Shown here piece after piece: positions 20,860-33,596 of a DNA stretch of 45,856 nucleotides. The position numbers were made by a program, and so were the translations under genes. Each line of letters starts with the position of its first letter. The first letter of the stretch is position 1. Origin of the DNA: Desulfuromonas sp. (GTDB lineage Bacteria; Desulfobacterota; Desulfuromonadia; Desulfuromonadales; BM103); contig PKTY01000317.1 in assembly GCA_002869725.1 (NCBI GenBank), positions 1 to 45,856 of the forward strand, written 5' to 3'. Under the pieces are notes generated by a model. The model did no database searches, was not told where the DNA came from, and worked only from the letters and a program-made list of their open reading frames with translations.

Positions 20860-21654
20860 ATGGCTGACACACAACCATCACCCACAATCGACGCCGACCT
20901 CGCGCGCCGACTGCATCGCGCCCTGCTGGCCAGCAGCGAAGAGCTGTTTCAGATCATTCAGGACCCGGCCATGGAGGTCCTGAACAATGCGCTAAAAAAT
21001 CGGCACCTCCATGAAGACCACCTCAAAGCACTCCTCAAGCGCCGCGACCTGCGCGAGAATCTTCTCAAGGCCGTCTATCATCACGACCATCTCAAGCGTA
21101 GCCACGCCCTCAGACTGGCCCTGGTCAAGAACCCGACCACCCCGGGACCGATCGTACTGACCATCCTGCCGCAGCTGCACCTCTTTGAGCTGGTCAACCT
21201 CTGCTTCATGCCCGGCATCACCCCTGATCAGAAATACGCGGTGGAGAGAGCGATTGTGCAGAGGTTGCCGACCACGGAACTTGGCAACCGCATGACTTTG
21301 GCGAGACGGGCGACAGCCACGGTAGTCGGGGAGATTCTCAAGAGCGGCGAGATACAGTTGGTGGAGATCTGTCTGAACAATCCGCGCCTGCGCGAGGTGA
21401 CGATTTTGCAGTTTCTCAACGGGGCAAATTCCACGGCGGAAACCATCTCGATGGTCGCTCGCCACTCGAAATGGAAAACCCGCCCCAACCTGCGGATGGC
21501 GATCCTCAAAAACCGACGCACGCCAGCAGTCTGGTTCACTCTGTTTCTGCCGAGCCTTCGCACCACCGATATCCGCAGCCTGCTCGCCTCACGGCGACTC
21601 AACCCGAACCAGAAAAAACTGACTGAAGGGGAACTTGCTAAACGAGGAAAATGA
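20860..21654 (+). CDS. conserved hypothetical, HEAT-like/alpha-helical repeat protein (start trimmed to MADTQPSP)
   Basis: Open frame with repeated helical units containing LxxNPRLR / LVKNPTTP / LKNRRTP signatures; same strand and 31 bp downstream of tgt. Confidence 0.7.
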   Translation: MADTQPSPTIDADLARRLHRALLASSEELFQIIQDPAMEVLNNALKNRHLHEDHLKALLKRRDLRENLLKAVYHHDHLKRSHALRLALVKNPTTPGPIVLTILPQLHLFELVNLCFMPGITPDQKYAVERAIVQRLPTTELGNRMTLARRATATVVGEILKSGEIQLVEICLNNPRLREVTILQFLNGANSTAETISMVARHSKWKTRPNLRMAILKNRRTPAVWFTLFLPSLRTTDIRSLLASRRLNPNQKKLTEGELAKRGK

Positions 21655-21662
21655 CTTGCTGC

Positions 21663-22445
21663 CTACTCGGCAACCACGAAACCGGCCCCGTACCCCTCCT
21701 GTTCCAGCCGCAGTAGCGCCTGTTGGGCACTATCGATGGCAGCATACTGACCAACCCGAACCCGGTAGAACTTGCGCCCGTTCACCCAGCCTTCGGTCAC
21801 CTGGGCCTGGCCGAAGCGACCTTTCAGTTCGGCCGCCAATCGCAGGGCATTGGCCTGAACGCTAAAAGCGCCGACCTGCACCAGGAAGGGACCAGGCTGG
21901 TAACTGGCCGGCCGCCGGTAACTGACCGCTTGGCCACGCCCCTCACGGTAACCGAGAGCCTCAATCCTCACCGGGGCGGTTCCTGGGCCAACGATATCGA
22001 GCTGTTTGGCTGCACTGTAAGACAGGTCGATGATCCGTCCTTTGACAAAGGGACCGCGATCATTAATGCGCACCACTGTCGAGCGCCCGTTGTTGAGGTT
22101 GGTGACCCGCACGTCGACATTCATCGGCAATGTCTTGTGAGCGGCGGTCATGGCATACATGTCGTAGGTCTCGCCGTTGCTGGTCTTGCGGCCGTGGAAG
22201 TCGCTGCCATACCAGCTGGCAATCCCCTGTTCACTGTAGCCGTTTGCCGAGGGGATCGGCTGGTAGCGCTCACCGTTGACCTCGTAAGGGCGCTGTGTGT
22301 AGTCCTTGGGAGTCGTCTGCCCATCCGTATCAATCACCCGCACCTGATAGCTCGGACCGCCACAAGCGGCCAGCAGACAGCAAGCGAGACAGATCAGCAG
22401 AGAGAGGAGGGGTCTGGACAAAAGCACGTTTCTCGAAAGATGCAA
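21663..22445 (-). CDS. rlpA: RlpA-family septal ring lytic transglycosylase with C-terminal SPOR domain, lipoprotein
   Basis: Lipobox [71 protein letters not shown]-like [21 protein letters not shown]. Confidence 0.92.
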   Translation of the reverse strand: MHLSRNVLLSRPLLSLLICLACCLLAACGGPSYQVRVIDTDGQTTPKDYTQRPYEVNGERYQPIPSANGYSEQGIASWYGSDFHGRKTSNGETYDMYAMTAAHKTLPMNVDVRVTNLNNGRSTVVRINDRGPFVKGRIIDLSYSAAKQLDIVGPGTAPVRIEALGYREGRGQAVSYRRPASYQPGPFLVQVGAFSVQANALRLAAELKGRFGQAQVTEGWVNGRKFYRVRVGQYAAIDSAQQALLRLEQEGYGAGFVVAE

Positions 22446-22503
22446 GAGATGATGACAGGCAATCTCGGCCTAACCTAAGAAAACCCGCCGCCGTCATCGC
22501 CCA

Positions 22504-23469
22504 TCAGGCGTTTGGCTGGTCCTGGATCACCGACATCGCCCGGAACTTCTGGTAGCGCTGCTCGACCAGTTCCTCACCGGAGAGCTGTTTGAGTTCGGCA
22601 AGGTGTCGACGCAGCACCCTTTTGAGAGCCTCGGCAGCCCCCCCATGGTCGTTGTGGGCGCCACCGACCGGTTCCGGGATGACCTCGTCAATGATACAGC
22701 CCAGTTCGGCGATATCGGCGGCGGTCAATTTCAACGCCTCGGCCGCTTCAGGGCCACGTGTGCCATCACTCCACAGGATCGCCGCGCACCCTTCTGGCGA
22801 GATCACCGAGTAGACCGAATACTGCATCATCAGCACCCGGTTACCGACGGCGATCGCCAGGGCGCCACCCGACCCCCCTTCGCCGGTGATGGTGACGATC
22901 ACCGGTACCGACAAGGTCGCCATCTCCCGTAGATTGCGGGCAATCGCCTCGGCCTGGCCACGCTCCTCGGCACCGATCCCCGGAAAGGCTCCCGGGGTAT
23001 CGACAAAGGTGAAGATAGGCAAGCCGAACTGCTCGGCCATCTGCATTACCCGTAACGCTTTGCGGTAACCTTCAGGGTTGGGCATTCCGAAGTTGCGGTA
23101 GACCTTCTCTTTGGTATCTCGCCCTTTCTGATGGCCGATGATTGCGCAGGGTTCGCCGTCGAAACGGGCGAAGCCACAGACCAGGGCCGGGTCATCGCGA
23201 AAATTGCGGTCGCCATGGACCTCAAACCACTCGGTAAACATGTTGCTGATGTAATCGAGGGTATAGGGCCGGCTCTGGTGGCGAGCCAGCTGGGTCCGCT
23301 GCCAGCGGCTCAGGTTGGAGAAAATCTCCTCACGCAACTTGTCGGATTTTTTAACCAGTTTTTGGATGTCACTGGAAAAATCGACGCTTTCCGTCGAATA
23401 GTCGCGCAGTTCGCGAATCTTCTGTTCCAGTTCAACCAAAGGCTTTTCGAAATCGAGGTAATACTGCAT
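22504..23469 (-). CDS. accA: acetyl-CoA carboxylase carboxyltransferase subunit alpha (start trimmed to [10 protein letters not shown])
   Basis: [80 protein letters not shown]. Confidence 0.96.
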   Translation of the reverse strand: MQYYLDFEKPLVELEQKIRELRDYSTESVDFSSDIQKLVKKSDKLREEIFSNLSRWQRTQLARHQSRPYTLDYISNMFTEWFEVHGDRNFRDDPALVCGFARFDGEPCAIIGHQKGRDTKEKVYRNFGMPNPEGYRKALRVMQMAEQFGLPIFTFVDTPGAFPGIGAEERGQAEAIARNLREMATLSVPVIVTITGEGGSGGALAIAVGNRVLMMQYSVYSVISPEGCAAILWSDGTRGPEAAEALKLTAADIAELGCIIDEVIPEPVGGAHNDHGGAAEALKRVLRRHLAELKQLSGEELVEQRYQKFRAMSVIQDQPNA

Positions 23470-23548
23470 CAAAACTCCTCCCGGCTTCGACAAATCGCCC
23501 GTTCAGCCAGATTCAGGCAATGCCCAGCACGTTACGACAAAAATAGAG

Positions 23549-27058
<3,510 letters not shown>

Positions 27059-27095
27059 GAATCCGGTCCTTGCAGAACGGGGAATTGGACGATGC

Positions 27096-27677
27096 TCAGA
27101 GCACCTCGACCCCGAATTCATTGAGCATGTCGACCAGACGGATCAGCGGCAGACCGATCAGGGTCGTGTAATCGGTCCCCTCCAACTCTTCCATCAGGGC
27201 GATCCCCAACCCTTCAACCTTGAAGGAACCGGCACAGTCGACTGGGTTCTCCTGATGCACATAGTGGGTGATCTGTTGATCGCTCAACGTGCGCAGGGTG
27301 ACCGAAAAGGTGCTGTAATCGACGCTGTGCTCGCCCGTGGCCGCATCGAAAACCGCAAGGCCGGTATAAAAAGTGTGCTTGCGCCCCTGCATCTCCTTGA
27401 GCTGTTCGATGGCTTTCTCCGCTGAACCCGGTTTGCCGAGCACTCGACTGCGGGTATCGACGAAGACCTGATCCGAGCCGATGATCAGGGCGTCAGGGTA
27501 TTTGTCGCGCAAGCTTCTGGCCTTGTGCAAAGCCTGATGCTTGACCAGCAGTTCCGGGGCCACGCTCGAATCGAGACGCTCCTGGTAGAGGGGGGCGGCC
27601 ACATGGAAGCTGAGCTGCAGTTGACGCATCAGCTGCAGGCGATAGGGGCTGGTGGAAGCCAAAACAAGAGTGCGCAT
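27096..27677 (-). CDS. maf: Maf-family nucleotide pyrophosphatase (start trimmed to MRTLVLASTSPYR)
   Basis: LVLASTSPYRLQLMRQL, ALIIGSDQVF, YVHQENPVDCAGSFKVEGLG. Confidence 0.93.
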   Translation of the reverse strand: MRTLVLASTSPYRLQLMRQLQLSFHVAAPLYQERLDSSVAPELLVKHQALHKARSLRDKYPDALIIGSDQVFVDTRSRVLGKPGSAEKAIEQLKEMQGRKHTFYTGLAVFDAATGEHSVDYSTFSVTLRTLSDQQITHYVHQENPVDCAGSFKVEGLGIALMEELEGTDYTTLIGLPLIRLVDMLNEFGVEVL

Positions 27678-27739
27678 GGGAACCTTCCGCAATGGATTAG
27701 GTGCCCATTCTTACCCCACTCGCAAGCGGATTGCAATCG

Positions 27740-28114
27740 TCAGGCAGCCCCTTGCCATAACCCCCTGTTTTCACGGACCCAGGAATGAAACGAGTAGGCA
27801 CCGTTATAACCTGCATTGGGGAGATCGTGGCGCACTTGGCAATCGGCAGCAGACTTCAGGCTGGCGAGCAGTTCCTGACCTAACTGCCTGATGTTGCACC
27901 GATTCGCGAACTCTCGGAAACCTGTCCCTCCCAACCAGCTATCGGCAAAAGTGACCTCCTGGCAGCTTCCACTAAACTCGACCAGCACTTCTCCTTCGTA
28001 CTGGCCATCGCCGATTGTTGCGCAGACACGCAGACCTGTTGCCGTACGCTCTGTGGCATAGAGTTCGAAATAGACCGCCCGACCGTCATCCGATGGGGTT
28101 GCAAGATAGACCAT
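27740..28114 (-). CDS. hypothetical protein, 124 aa
   Basis: Open frame with a good upstream SD (GGGAGGTGCAGCATGG on the minus strand); no family recognised. Confidence 0.6.
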   Translation of the reverse strand: MVYLATPSDDGRAVYFELYATERTATGLRVCATIGDGQYEGEVLVEFSGSCQEVTFADSWLGGTGFREFANRCNIRQLGQELLASLKSAADCQVRHDLPNAGYNGAYSFHSWVRENRGLWQGAA

Positions 28115-28240
28115 GCTGCACCTCCCGCGCTCAACAAGTTGAGTTCAGGATAGCCATTAACGTGACACAATAAGTCACACCATAAAATTCGAGATCAGGG
28201 AATGGTTTACCACGGAAGCGCTGCGAGTCATCTTCTGCCA

Positions 28241-29215
28241 TCACCCCCTTCGGATGCGCGGGTCAGCGATGGCGTAGCCGATGTCGGCCAGCAGGTTGCC
28301 AACCAGGGTCAGAAAGGCGCCGATCACCAGAATTCCCATGATCAGTGGATAGTCGCGCATCATCACCCCGTCATAGAAGAGCTTACCCATGCCGGGGATG
28401 GCGAAGATGGTCTCGAAGATCACACTGCCGCCGATCAGCCCCGGCACCGACAAGCCAAGGATAGTAATCACCGGTAGCAATGCGTTGCGCAGAGCGTGTT
28501 TACCGATCACCTGCCGCTCCGACAGGCCCTTGGCCCGGGCGGTGAGGATATAGTCCTGGCGGATCACTTCGAGCATGTTGGAGCGCATGTAGCGGGAGAA
28601 GCCGGCCAAACCACCGAAGGCCGAAACGAAGACCGGCAGGATCAGGTGATGCACGTAGTCCCAGAGTTGGCCGGCAAGGCTCAAGTATTCGTGACCGATC
28701 GATTTAAGACCGGCAATCGGGAACAGACCAAAACGCACCCCGAGATAGTCCATCAGCAGCAGCGCCAGCCAGAACGACGGCATGGCAAAACCGATAAACA
28801 CAAAGATCGTGGTCGAACGATCGAACAGGGAGTTGCGACGCACCGCTGAAAGGATACCAATGGGGATGGAAACCGCGAGAATCACCAGGATCGACAATAC
28901 ATTAATCATAATGGTGACCGGCAACCGCTCGGCAACCTTGTCGAGGACCGGGCGATGATCGAGAGCGAAAGATTCGCCAAAGTCGAGCCTCACCAGACGC
29001 GACAGCCAGATTCCGTATTGCACTGGCAGCGGCTTGTCGAGATCGTAGCGCTCCCGCAACCGCTCGCGCATCTCGGCACTGGCTTTAGGATTGAGGTCGG
29101 TCTGCAGATCGGTCGGCTCGCCCGGCGCCAGGTGAATCACCACGAAACTGATCAGGGTAATGCCGATCAGCATCGGCAGCATCATCAGCAGCCGTTTGAC
29201 AAGGTAAATCAGCAT
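28241..29215 (-). CDS. dipeptide/oligopeptide ABC transporter permease, DppB/OppB family
   Basis: [35 protein letters not shown]-terminal EAA-like loop [30 protein letters not shown]. Confidence 0.93.
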   Translation of the reverse strand: MLIYLVKRLLMMLPMLIGITLISFVVIHLAPGEPTDLQTDLNPKASAEMRERLRERYDLDKPLPVQYGIWLSRLVRLDFGESFALDHRPVLDKVAERLPVTIMINVLSILVILAVSIPIGILSAVRRNSLFDRSTTIFVFIGFAMPSFWLALLLMDYLGVRFGLFPIAGLKSIGHEYLSLAGQLWDYVHHLILPVFVSAFGGLAGFSRYMRSNMLEVIRQDYILTARAKGLSERQVIGKHALRNALLPVITILGLSVPGLIGGSVIFETIFAIPGMGKLFYDGVMMRDYPLIMGILVIGAFLTLVGNLLADIGYAIADPRIRRG

Positions 29216-29290
29216 GGCAGTCTCTCACCGTCACCAACGCGGCGGGCTGAAAGGGAAGCGTTCTCCATAAACGATCCAGCGGATTTCAAT

Positions 29291-30904
29291 TCACCGCGCG
29301 TATTTCTGCTCGCTCTTCGGCACGTACCATTTGATGAAGTTGTGGGTGATGCCGGCCGGAGCGGGTTCGATGCCGCGGAATCTTTTGGCCACAGCCGGCA
29401 AGGCTTCACCCACATAGAGAAAGGTGTAAGGCTGCTCAGTAGCAAGTATCTCCTGAAAGCGGTCGTAGATCCGCTTTCGTTCATCCTGGTCGAAGGTTCT
29501 CCGTCCACGCTCAAGGAGTTCATCGACCTCGGCGTTGCGGTAGTGAATGAAGTTCAGCTCGCGCGGCGCGGTCTTGCTCGAGTGCCAGATATTGTACTGG
29601 TCGGGCTCGGGTCCTCCGGTCCAACCGAGGATGGTAGCGTCGAAGTTTCCGGTAAAAATGAACTCCTTGAGAAAGGTCGCCCACTCGACAACCCGGATCT
29701 TGACCTCCATCCCGATTTCCTTGAGGCGCCGCTGAATGATCTCCGCCGATTTGGCACGCAGATCGTTCCCCTGGTTAGTGATGATAGTGAAGCTGAACGG
29801 AACTCCCTGCCTGTCGAGAATTCCATCCCCATCGCTGTCGGTCCAGCCTGCCTCGGACAGCAGCGCCCGGGCCTTGTCAGGATCGTGAGCATAACGCTGT
29901 ACCTCGCGGTTGTACCACCACAGGTCTGGCTTATAAGGACCGGTCGCTGCCTGTCCCAGCCCGAGCAGCACGCCATCGATCAACTCTTGCTTATCGATGG
30001 CCAAGGAGATCGCCTGGCGAACTCGCTGGTCCTGAAACAGCGGCTTTTCCAGATTATATCCGAGATAGGTGTAGCTGAAGGCGAGATAACGGTATTTATT
30101 GAAGTTGCGGCTGAATGCCGGCGTGTCGGTCTGGGTCTGGAACTGAATCGGCGTCAGCCCCATGAAATCGAGTCCTCCCGACTGCAGCTCCAGAAACTGG
30201 GTAGAGAGGTCAGGGATGATCCGGTAGATCACCCGGTTAATGTAGGGGCGCCCTTCGAAGTAACTGTCGTTGGCCTCCAGCACCAGCTTTTCGCCCGAAT
30301 CCCACTGTTTGAAGCGAAACGGCCCGGTGCCGATCGGCGCACGGGTCAGAGGGCTTTGAGTGACATCTGCACTCTCAAGAAGATGTTTGGGATGAATTGA
30401 AGTCGACCAGCTTTCAAGAGCCGGCGCGTAGGGGCGAGCATAGCTGACCTTGAAGGTGTAATCATCCGGGGTCTCGGCCGAGGCGACCTGCAGAAAATCT
30501 TCGGCGTAGGAGGTCGGCACCTCGGGGTTGGTATAGAGTTGATAGGTAAACATGACATCGGCACTGGTAAAGGGTGCACCGTCATGCCAGGTCACCCCCT
30601 TGCGGAGATGGAAGGTGATGGTCAGGTTGTCTTCGGAGATATCCCAGGATTCGGCCAGAACCCCTTCCAGCTTGAGGTTTTTGTCGTAGCGCAGCAGTCC
30701 GTTGTAGACCAGGCCATTGATGTCGCTCGACGCCGAATCGGAAGAGAGCACCGGCAGCAGATTGCTCGGTTCGCCGATCGACGCTTCGATGAAGGTGTCA
30801 CCGGCCGCTGGTCTAGCGGCCTCCCCTTCGGCGGGGATCACTGCAGTCTGCTGCTCACAGGCCATGAGCAACAACATCAGAACAGACCATAGTAAGCGCA
30901 TCAC
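29291..30904 (-). CDS. peptide ABC transporter substrate-binding lipoprotein (SBP family 5)
   Basis: Lipobox-like LLLMACEQ; EPSNLLPVLSSDSASSDINGLVYNGLLRYDKNLKLEGVLAESW; WHDGAPFTSADVMFTYQ. Confidence 0.92.
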   Translation of the reverse strand: MMRLLWSVLMLLLMACEQQTAVIPAEGEAARPAAGDTFIEASIGEPSNLLPVLSSDSASSDINGLVYNGLLRYDKNLKLEGVLAESWDISEDNLTITFHLRKGVTWHDGAPFTSADVMFTYQLYTNPEVPTSYAEDFLQVASAETPDDYTFKVSYARPYAPALESWSTSIHPKHLLESADVTQSPLTRAPIGTGPFRFKQWDSGEKLVLEANDSYFEGRPYINRVIYRIIPDLSTQFLELQSGGLDFMGLTPIQFQTQTDTPAFSRNFNKYRYLAFSYTYLGYNLEKPLFQDQRVRQAISLAIDKQELIDGVLLGLGQAATGPYKPDLWWYNREVQRYAHDPDKARALLSEAGWTDSDGDGILDRQGVPFSFTIITNQGNDLRAKSAEIIQRRLKEIGMEVKIRVVEWATFLKEFIFTGNFDATILGWTGGPEPDQYNIWHSSKTAPRELNFIHYRNAEVDELLERGRRTFDQDERKRIYDRFQEILATEQPYTFLYVGEALPAVAKRFRGIEPAPAGITHNFIKWYVPKSEQKYAR

Positions 30905-30949
30905 ATACTCTCCATGTTATTGAGTCGCCTAAGTCAAAAGGCCGGCTCC

Positions 30950-31753
30950 CTACCCGTTTTCACCATCGAGCTCAATGATAGTGGTCCCAAGTGGAGGTTG
31001 CAGCTGAAAAAGACCCGGCCGAAATTTAAGGTTCCGTTTCTGTTCAGAGAAATCGAGTCTGACGACAGTTTTTGCCCGGGGAGAACTCAGTTCAAACCGG
31101 GCGGGAAAACCAGCGACTAAACGCCCGTGGTCAAAATAGCGCATGACAAGCGGATATCCCCTCACAAAGGAGTGGATAGCCGTCAAACGCCCCGACGCAT
31201 CGAAATAGAGACGCTGAGGAGGCGTTGAGTCAACGACATCAAGCACCCAGCCACCATCAGGCTGAGCGTAAGTATTAAAACCGCCACCGTTCAGCAGTGG
31301 CGTCTGACAGAGGAGCAGGCCAACCAGGGCTGATGGTCGTAGCGGGATACGGGTAAAGCGGCGCAGGTTTTCGGCGCTGGCCCGGCCCCGGTAGAAAATG
31401 TTCTGAGCCGGCAACAGGACATTCAATTCAGCCTTATTGGCGACCAGAGTAAGCAACGGAACTCCGAACGGACTCAAGCTTTCGGCACGAAAGTGAGCAG
31501 GAGACTCAGCGAGCAAGACCTGGTTGCCCTTGAATGTGCTGCCAGGAGAATCAACCTCTATGTGGGCCACCCCCTGGACGGAAGAGAATGAACCGACCCG
31601 GTCCGACCAGTTGGCGACCAGTTCTCTGCCAATTCGGTCTTCAACTCTTGATCCGGGTGGAGGTTCAATAATCGCCGAGCAGGAGCAAAGCAGCCCCAGA
31701 GAGCAGACAGCGATGAGTAGCAGGAGCGATTTATTGGTGAGTTGAGAGAGCAT
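30950..31753 (-). CDS. LolB-like/DUF4292-like outer-membrane lipoprotein (start trimmed to MLSQLTNKS)
   Basis: Signal peptide with lipobox LGLLCSCSA; SVQGVAHIEVDSPGSTFKGNQVLLAESPAHFRAESLSPFGVPLLTLV is typical of LolB/LolA-fold proteins. Confidence 0.6.
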   Translation of the reverse strand: MLSQLTNKSLLLLIAVCSLGLLCSCSAIIEPPPGSRVEDRIGRELVANWSDRVGSFSSVQGVAHIEVDSPGSTFKGNQVLLAESPAHFRAESLSPFGVPLLTLVANKAELNVLLPAQNIFYRGRASAENLRRFTRIPLRPSALVGLLLCQTPLLNGGGFNTYAQPDGGWVLDVVDSTPPQRLYFDASGRLTAIHSFVRGYPLVMRYFDHGRLVAGFPARFELSSPRAKTVVRLDFSEQKRNLKFRPGLFQLQPPLGTTIIELDGENG

Positions 31754-33446
31754 CGAGCTTTTCACTGAGCCCGGCATTGTCGGGAGCGTACTTTAGGGAA
31801 TTTTCAAAGGCTTGCCGTGCAAGGAGAACCTCTCCCAGCGCCAGGTAGATCTCTCCAAGGTGCTCAAAAACGACCGGATCTTCTGGCAGACCTCGGCTCG
31901 CTTCTTCAAGGGTCTGCCGGGCCTCCTCAAAACGACCGAGGCGATAGAAAACCCAGCCGAGGGTGTCGAGAATATGCGGCGACCGTTGCAGCGCCACGGC
32001 CTTCTCCGCCAGGGCCAGAGCTTGCTCGAGATTGCGATCCTCCTCGGCATAGGCGTAAGCGATAAAGTTGAGGGCCTCGACATGCTCGGGGTCGTGGGAG
32101 AGAGCGACCTCCATCTCCTCAAGGGACTCTGCTCTGCGCTGAGAACGTTCGAGAATCACACCGCGCTGATAGTGGAGTTCGGCATGTTGGGGATACTCTG
32201 TCAGACCGTGGTCGAGTATCTGCATCCCACGCTCCAGTTCGCCGCGGCTGGCGTAAAGAACCGACAGATAGTAGAAGATCTGCGGACGCACCGTCCCTTT
32301 GGCAAGCCGGTTTTCAAGAAGTACGATGGCATCCCCCGAGCGCCCGGTCTCCAGGTAAATATAGCCAATGTGGGCAAGAGCATCGTCATAGAGGCCGGAA
32401 TCTGCAGGGATGCGGCGAAAGGCCTGCATCGCCGACTCCCAACCCTCGAGCTGCTCATAGACCGTGCCGAGATAATAGAGGACCGGTGGCTGGTCCGGAT
32501 CGATCTGTAGCAGCTCCTCAAAGACTGCGGCGGCCTGGTGCCAGCGTTCCTGCTCCATATGGATCAGACCGACCTTGCGACGGGCCTCGAGATCGTCCGG
32601 CTTGAGATCAACGATCACAGTCAACTCGTCGAGGGCCCGTCCGTAATCCTCCATGCCGAAATAGATCCGCGCCAGCTGATGGCGCAGGGAAAACTCAAGA
32701 GGACGATCTTTGAGTGCCTCCTGCAAAATCTGCAAGGCAGCCGGCCACTCTTGGCGATCCTCATAAAGCAGACCGAGTTCGATGATCGCCTGCAACATGC
32801 CCGGATGAAGTTCAAGAAGCTGGAGGTACTGCTCTTCCGCCAGATGGGTCAACCCGGTTTCGCGATAGAGTCTGGCCAGAGCAAGCCGACCTGGTTGGGA
32901 TTCGGGGCTGCGTTTGAGCAGTTCCTTGAGGGTGGTAAGCGCCTGATCGGTTTCATCTGCCCGCAGCAGGGCAATCGCCAGGTGAACGCGAACCTGGTCC
33001 TGGTCGGGGTCGAGTTCCAGGACTTTGCGATAATGAGCAACCGCCTGTTGCGGCTGTTTGTTGGCAAAGTAGGTATTGCCGAGGGTCATGTGGGCGCGAA
33101 GCGAATCCGGATCGTTTACCAGAACATCCTCAACCACCCGCCGCGCTTTCTCCAGCTCACCGAGGCGCAGGTGAATCTCGGCCAGCTCAAAACGCAGGGC
33201 ATCGGCTTGAGGGTCAAGACGCAATGCCTGCAGGTAGGCTTCGACAGCCGCAGCAGGCTGACCATCATCGAGCAGCATCTGGCCACGCGAATAATGAAAC
33301 AGGGCATTAGCGCCGGTATCGTTGAGGCGCGACTGGTAACTGACGTCCGTGGCCGCCGACGGAGCCACATGACTCTCCACAGCACAGCCAGCCAGCAGCA
33401 GGCACACCCAGCCGAACAGAGTTGTCAGGAGACGTATTGGAGTCAT
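31731..33446 (-). CDS. TPR-repeat protein, probable lipoprotein
   Basis: Signal peptide with LLLAGCAVE lipobox; many tandem ~34-aa TPR units. Confidence 0.92.
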   Translation of the reverse strand: MTPIRLLTTLFGWVCLLLAGCAVESHVAPSAATDVSYQSRLNDTGANALFHYSRGQMLLDDGQPAAAVEAYLQALRLDPQADALRFELAEIHLRLGELEKARRVVEDVLVNDPDSLRAHMTLGNTYFANKQPQQAVAHYRKVLELDPDQDQVRVHLAIALLRADETDQALTTLKELLKRSPESQPGRLALARLYRETGLTHLAEEQYLQLLELHPGMLQAIIELGLLYEDRQEWPAALQILQEALKDRPLEFSLRHQLARIYFGMEDYGRALDELTVIVDLKPDDLEARRKVGLIHMEQERWHQAAAVFEELLQIDPDQPPVLYYLGTVYEQLEGWESAMQAFRRIPADSGLYDDALAHIGYIYLETGRSGDAIVLLENRLAKGTVRPQIFYYLSVLYASRGELERGMQILDHGLTEYPQHAELHYQRGVILERSQRRAESLEEMEVALSHDPEHVEALNFIAYAYAEEDRNLEQALALAEKAVALQRSPHILDTLGWVFYRLGRFEEARQTLEEASRGLPEDPVVFEHLGEIYLALGEVLLARQAFENSLKYAPDNAGLSEKLDALSTHQ

Positions 33447-33539
33447 CAGCAGCCACCATATCTGTTAATTGATCTGAAGTTCGGACGTTAACACAGTCGC
33501 TCGAACGCGGTCAATTGCCCGGGCCTTTGTCCCAAGCCC

Positions 33540-33567
33540 TTTACATCGACATATCCTCTGGTAATCT
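33540..33567 (+). promoter_or_regulatory. sigma70-type promoter TTTACA-N16-TAATCT upstream of the kinase/SSS-SpoIIE operon
   Basis: TTTACA 33540-33545, 16-bp spacer, TAATCT 33562-33567, 30 bp before the ATG at 33597. Confidence 0.55.
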
Positions 33568-33596
33568 CAAAAGAAATCCTGCTTGAGACCGGCACA

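Noticed and set aside
19734-20885. 383-aa minus-strand ORF
   Set aside because: Antisense to tgt, which has complete catalytic and zinc motifs; shadow ORF.
28162-28178. CRP/FNR-type binding site at GTGAC...GTCAC
   Set aside because: Half-site spacing does not match TGTGA-N6-TCACA or TTGAT-N4-ATCAA; kept only as an unassigned inverted repeat.
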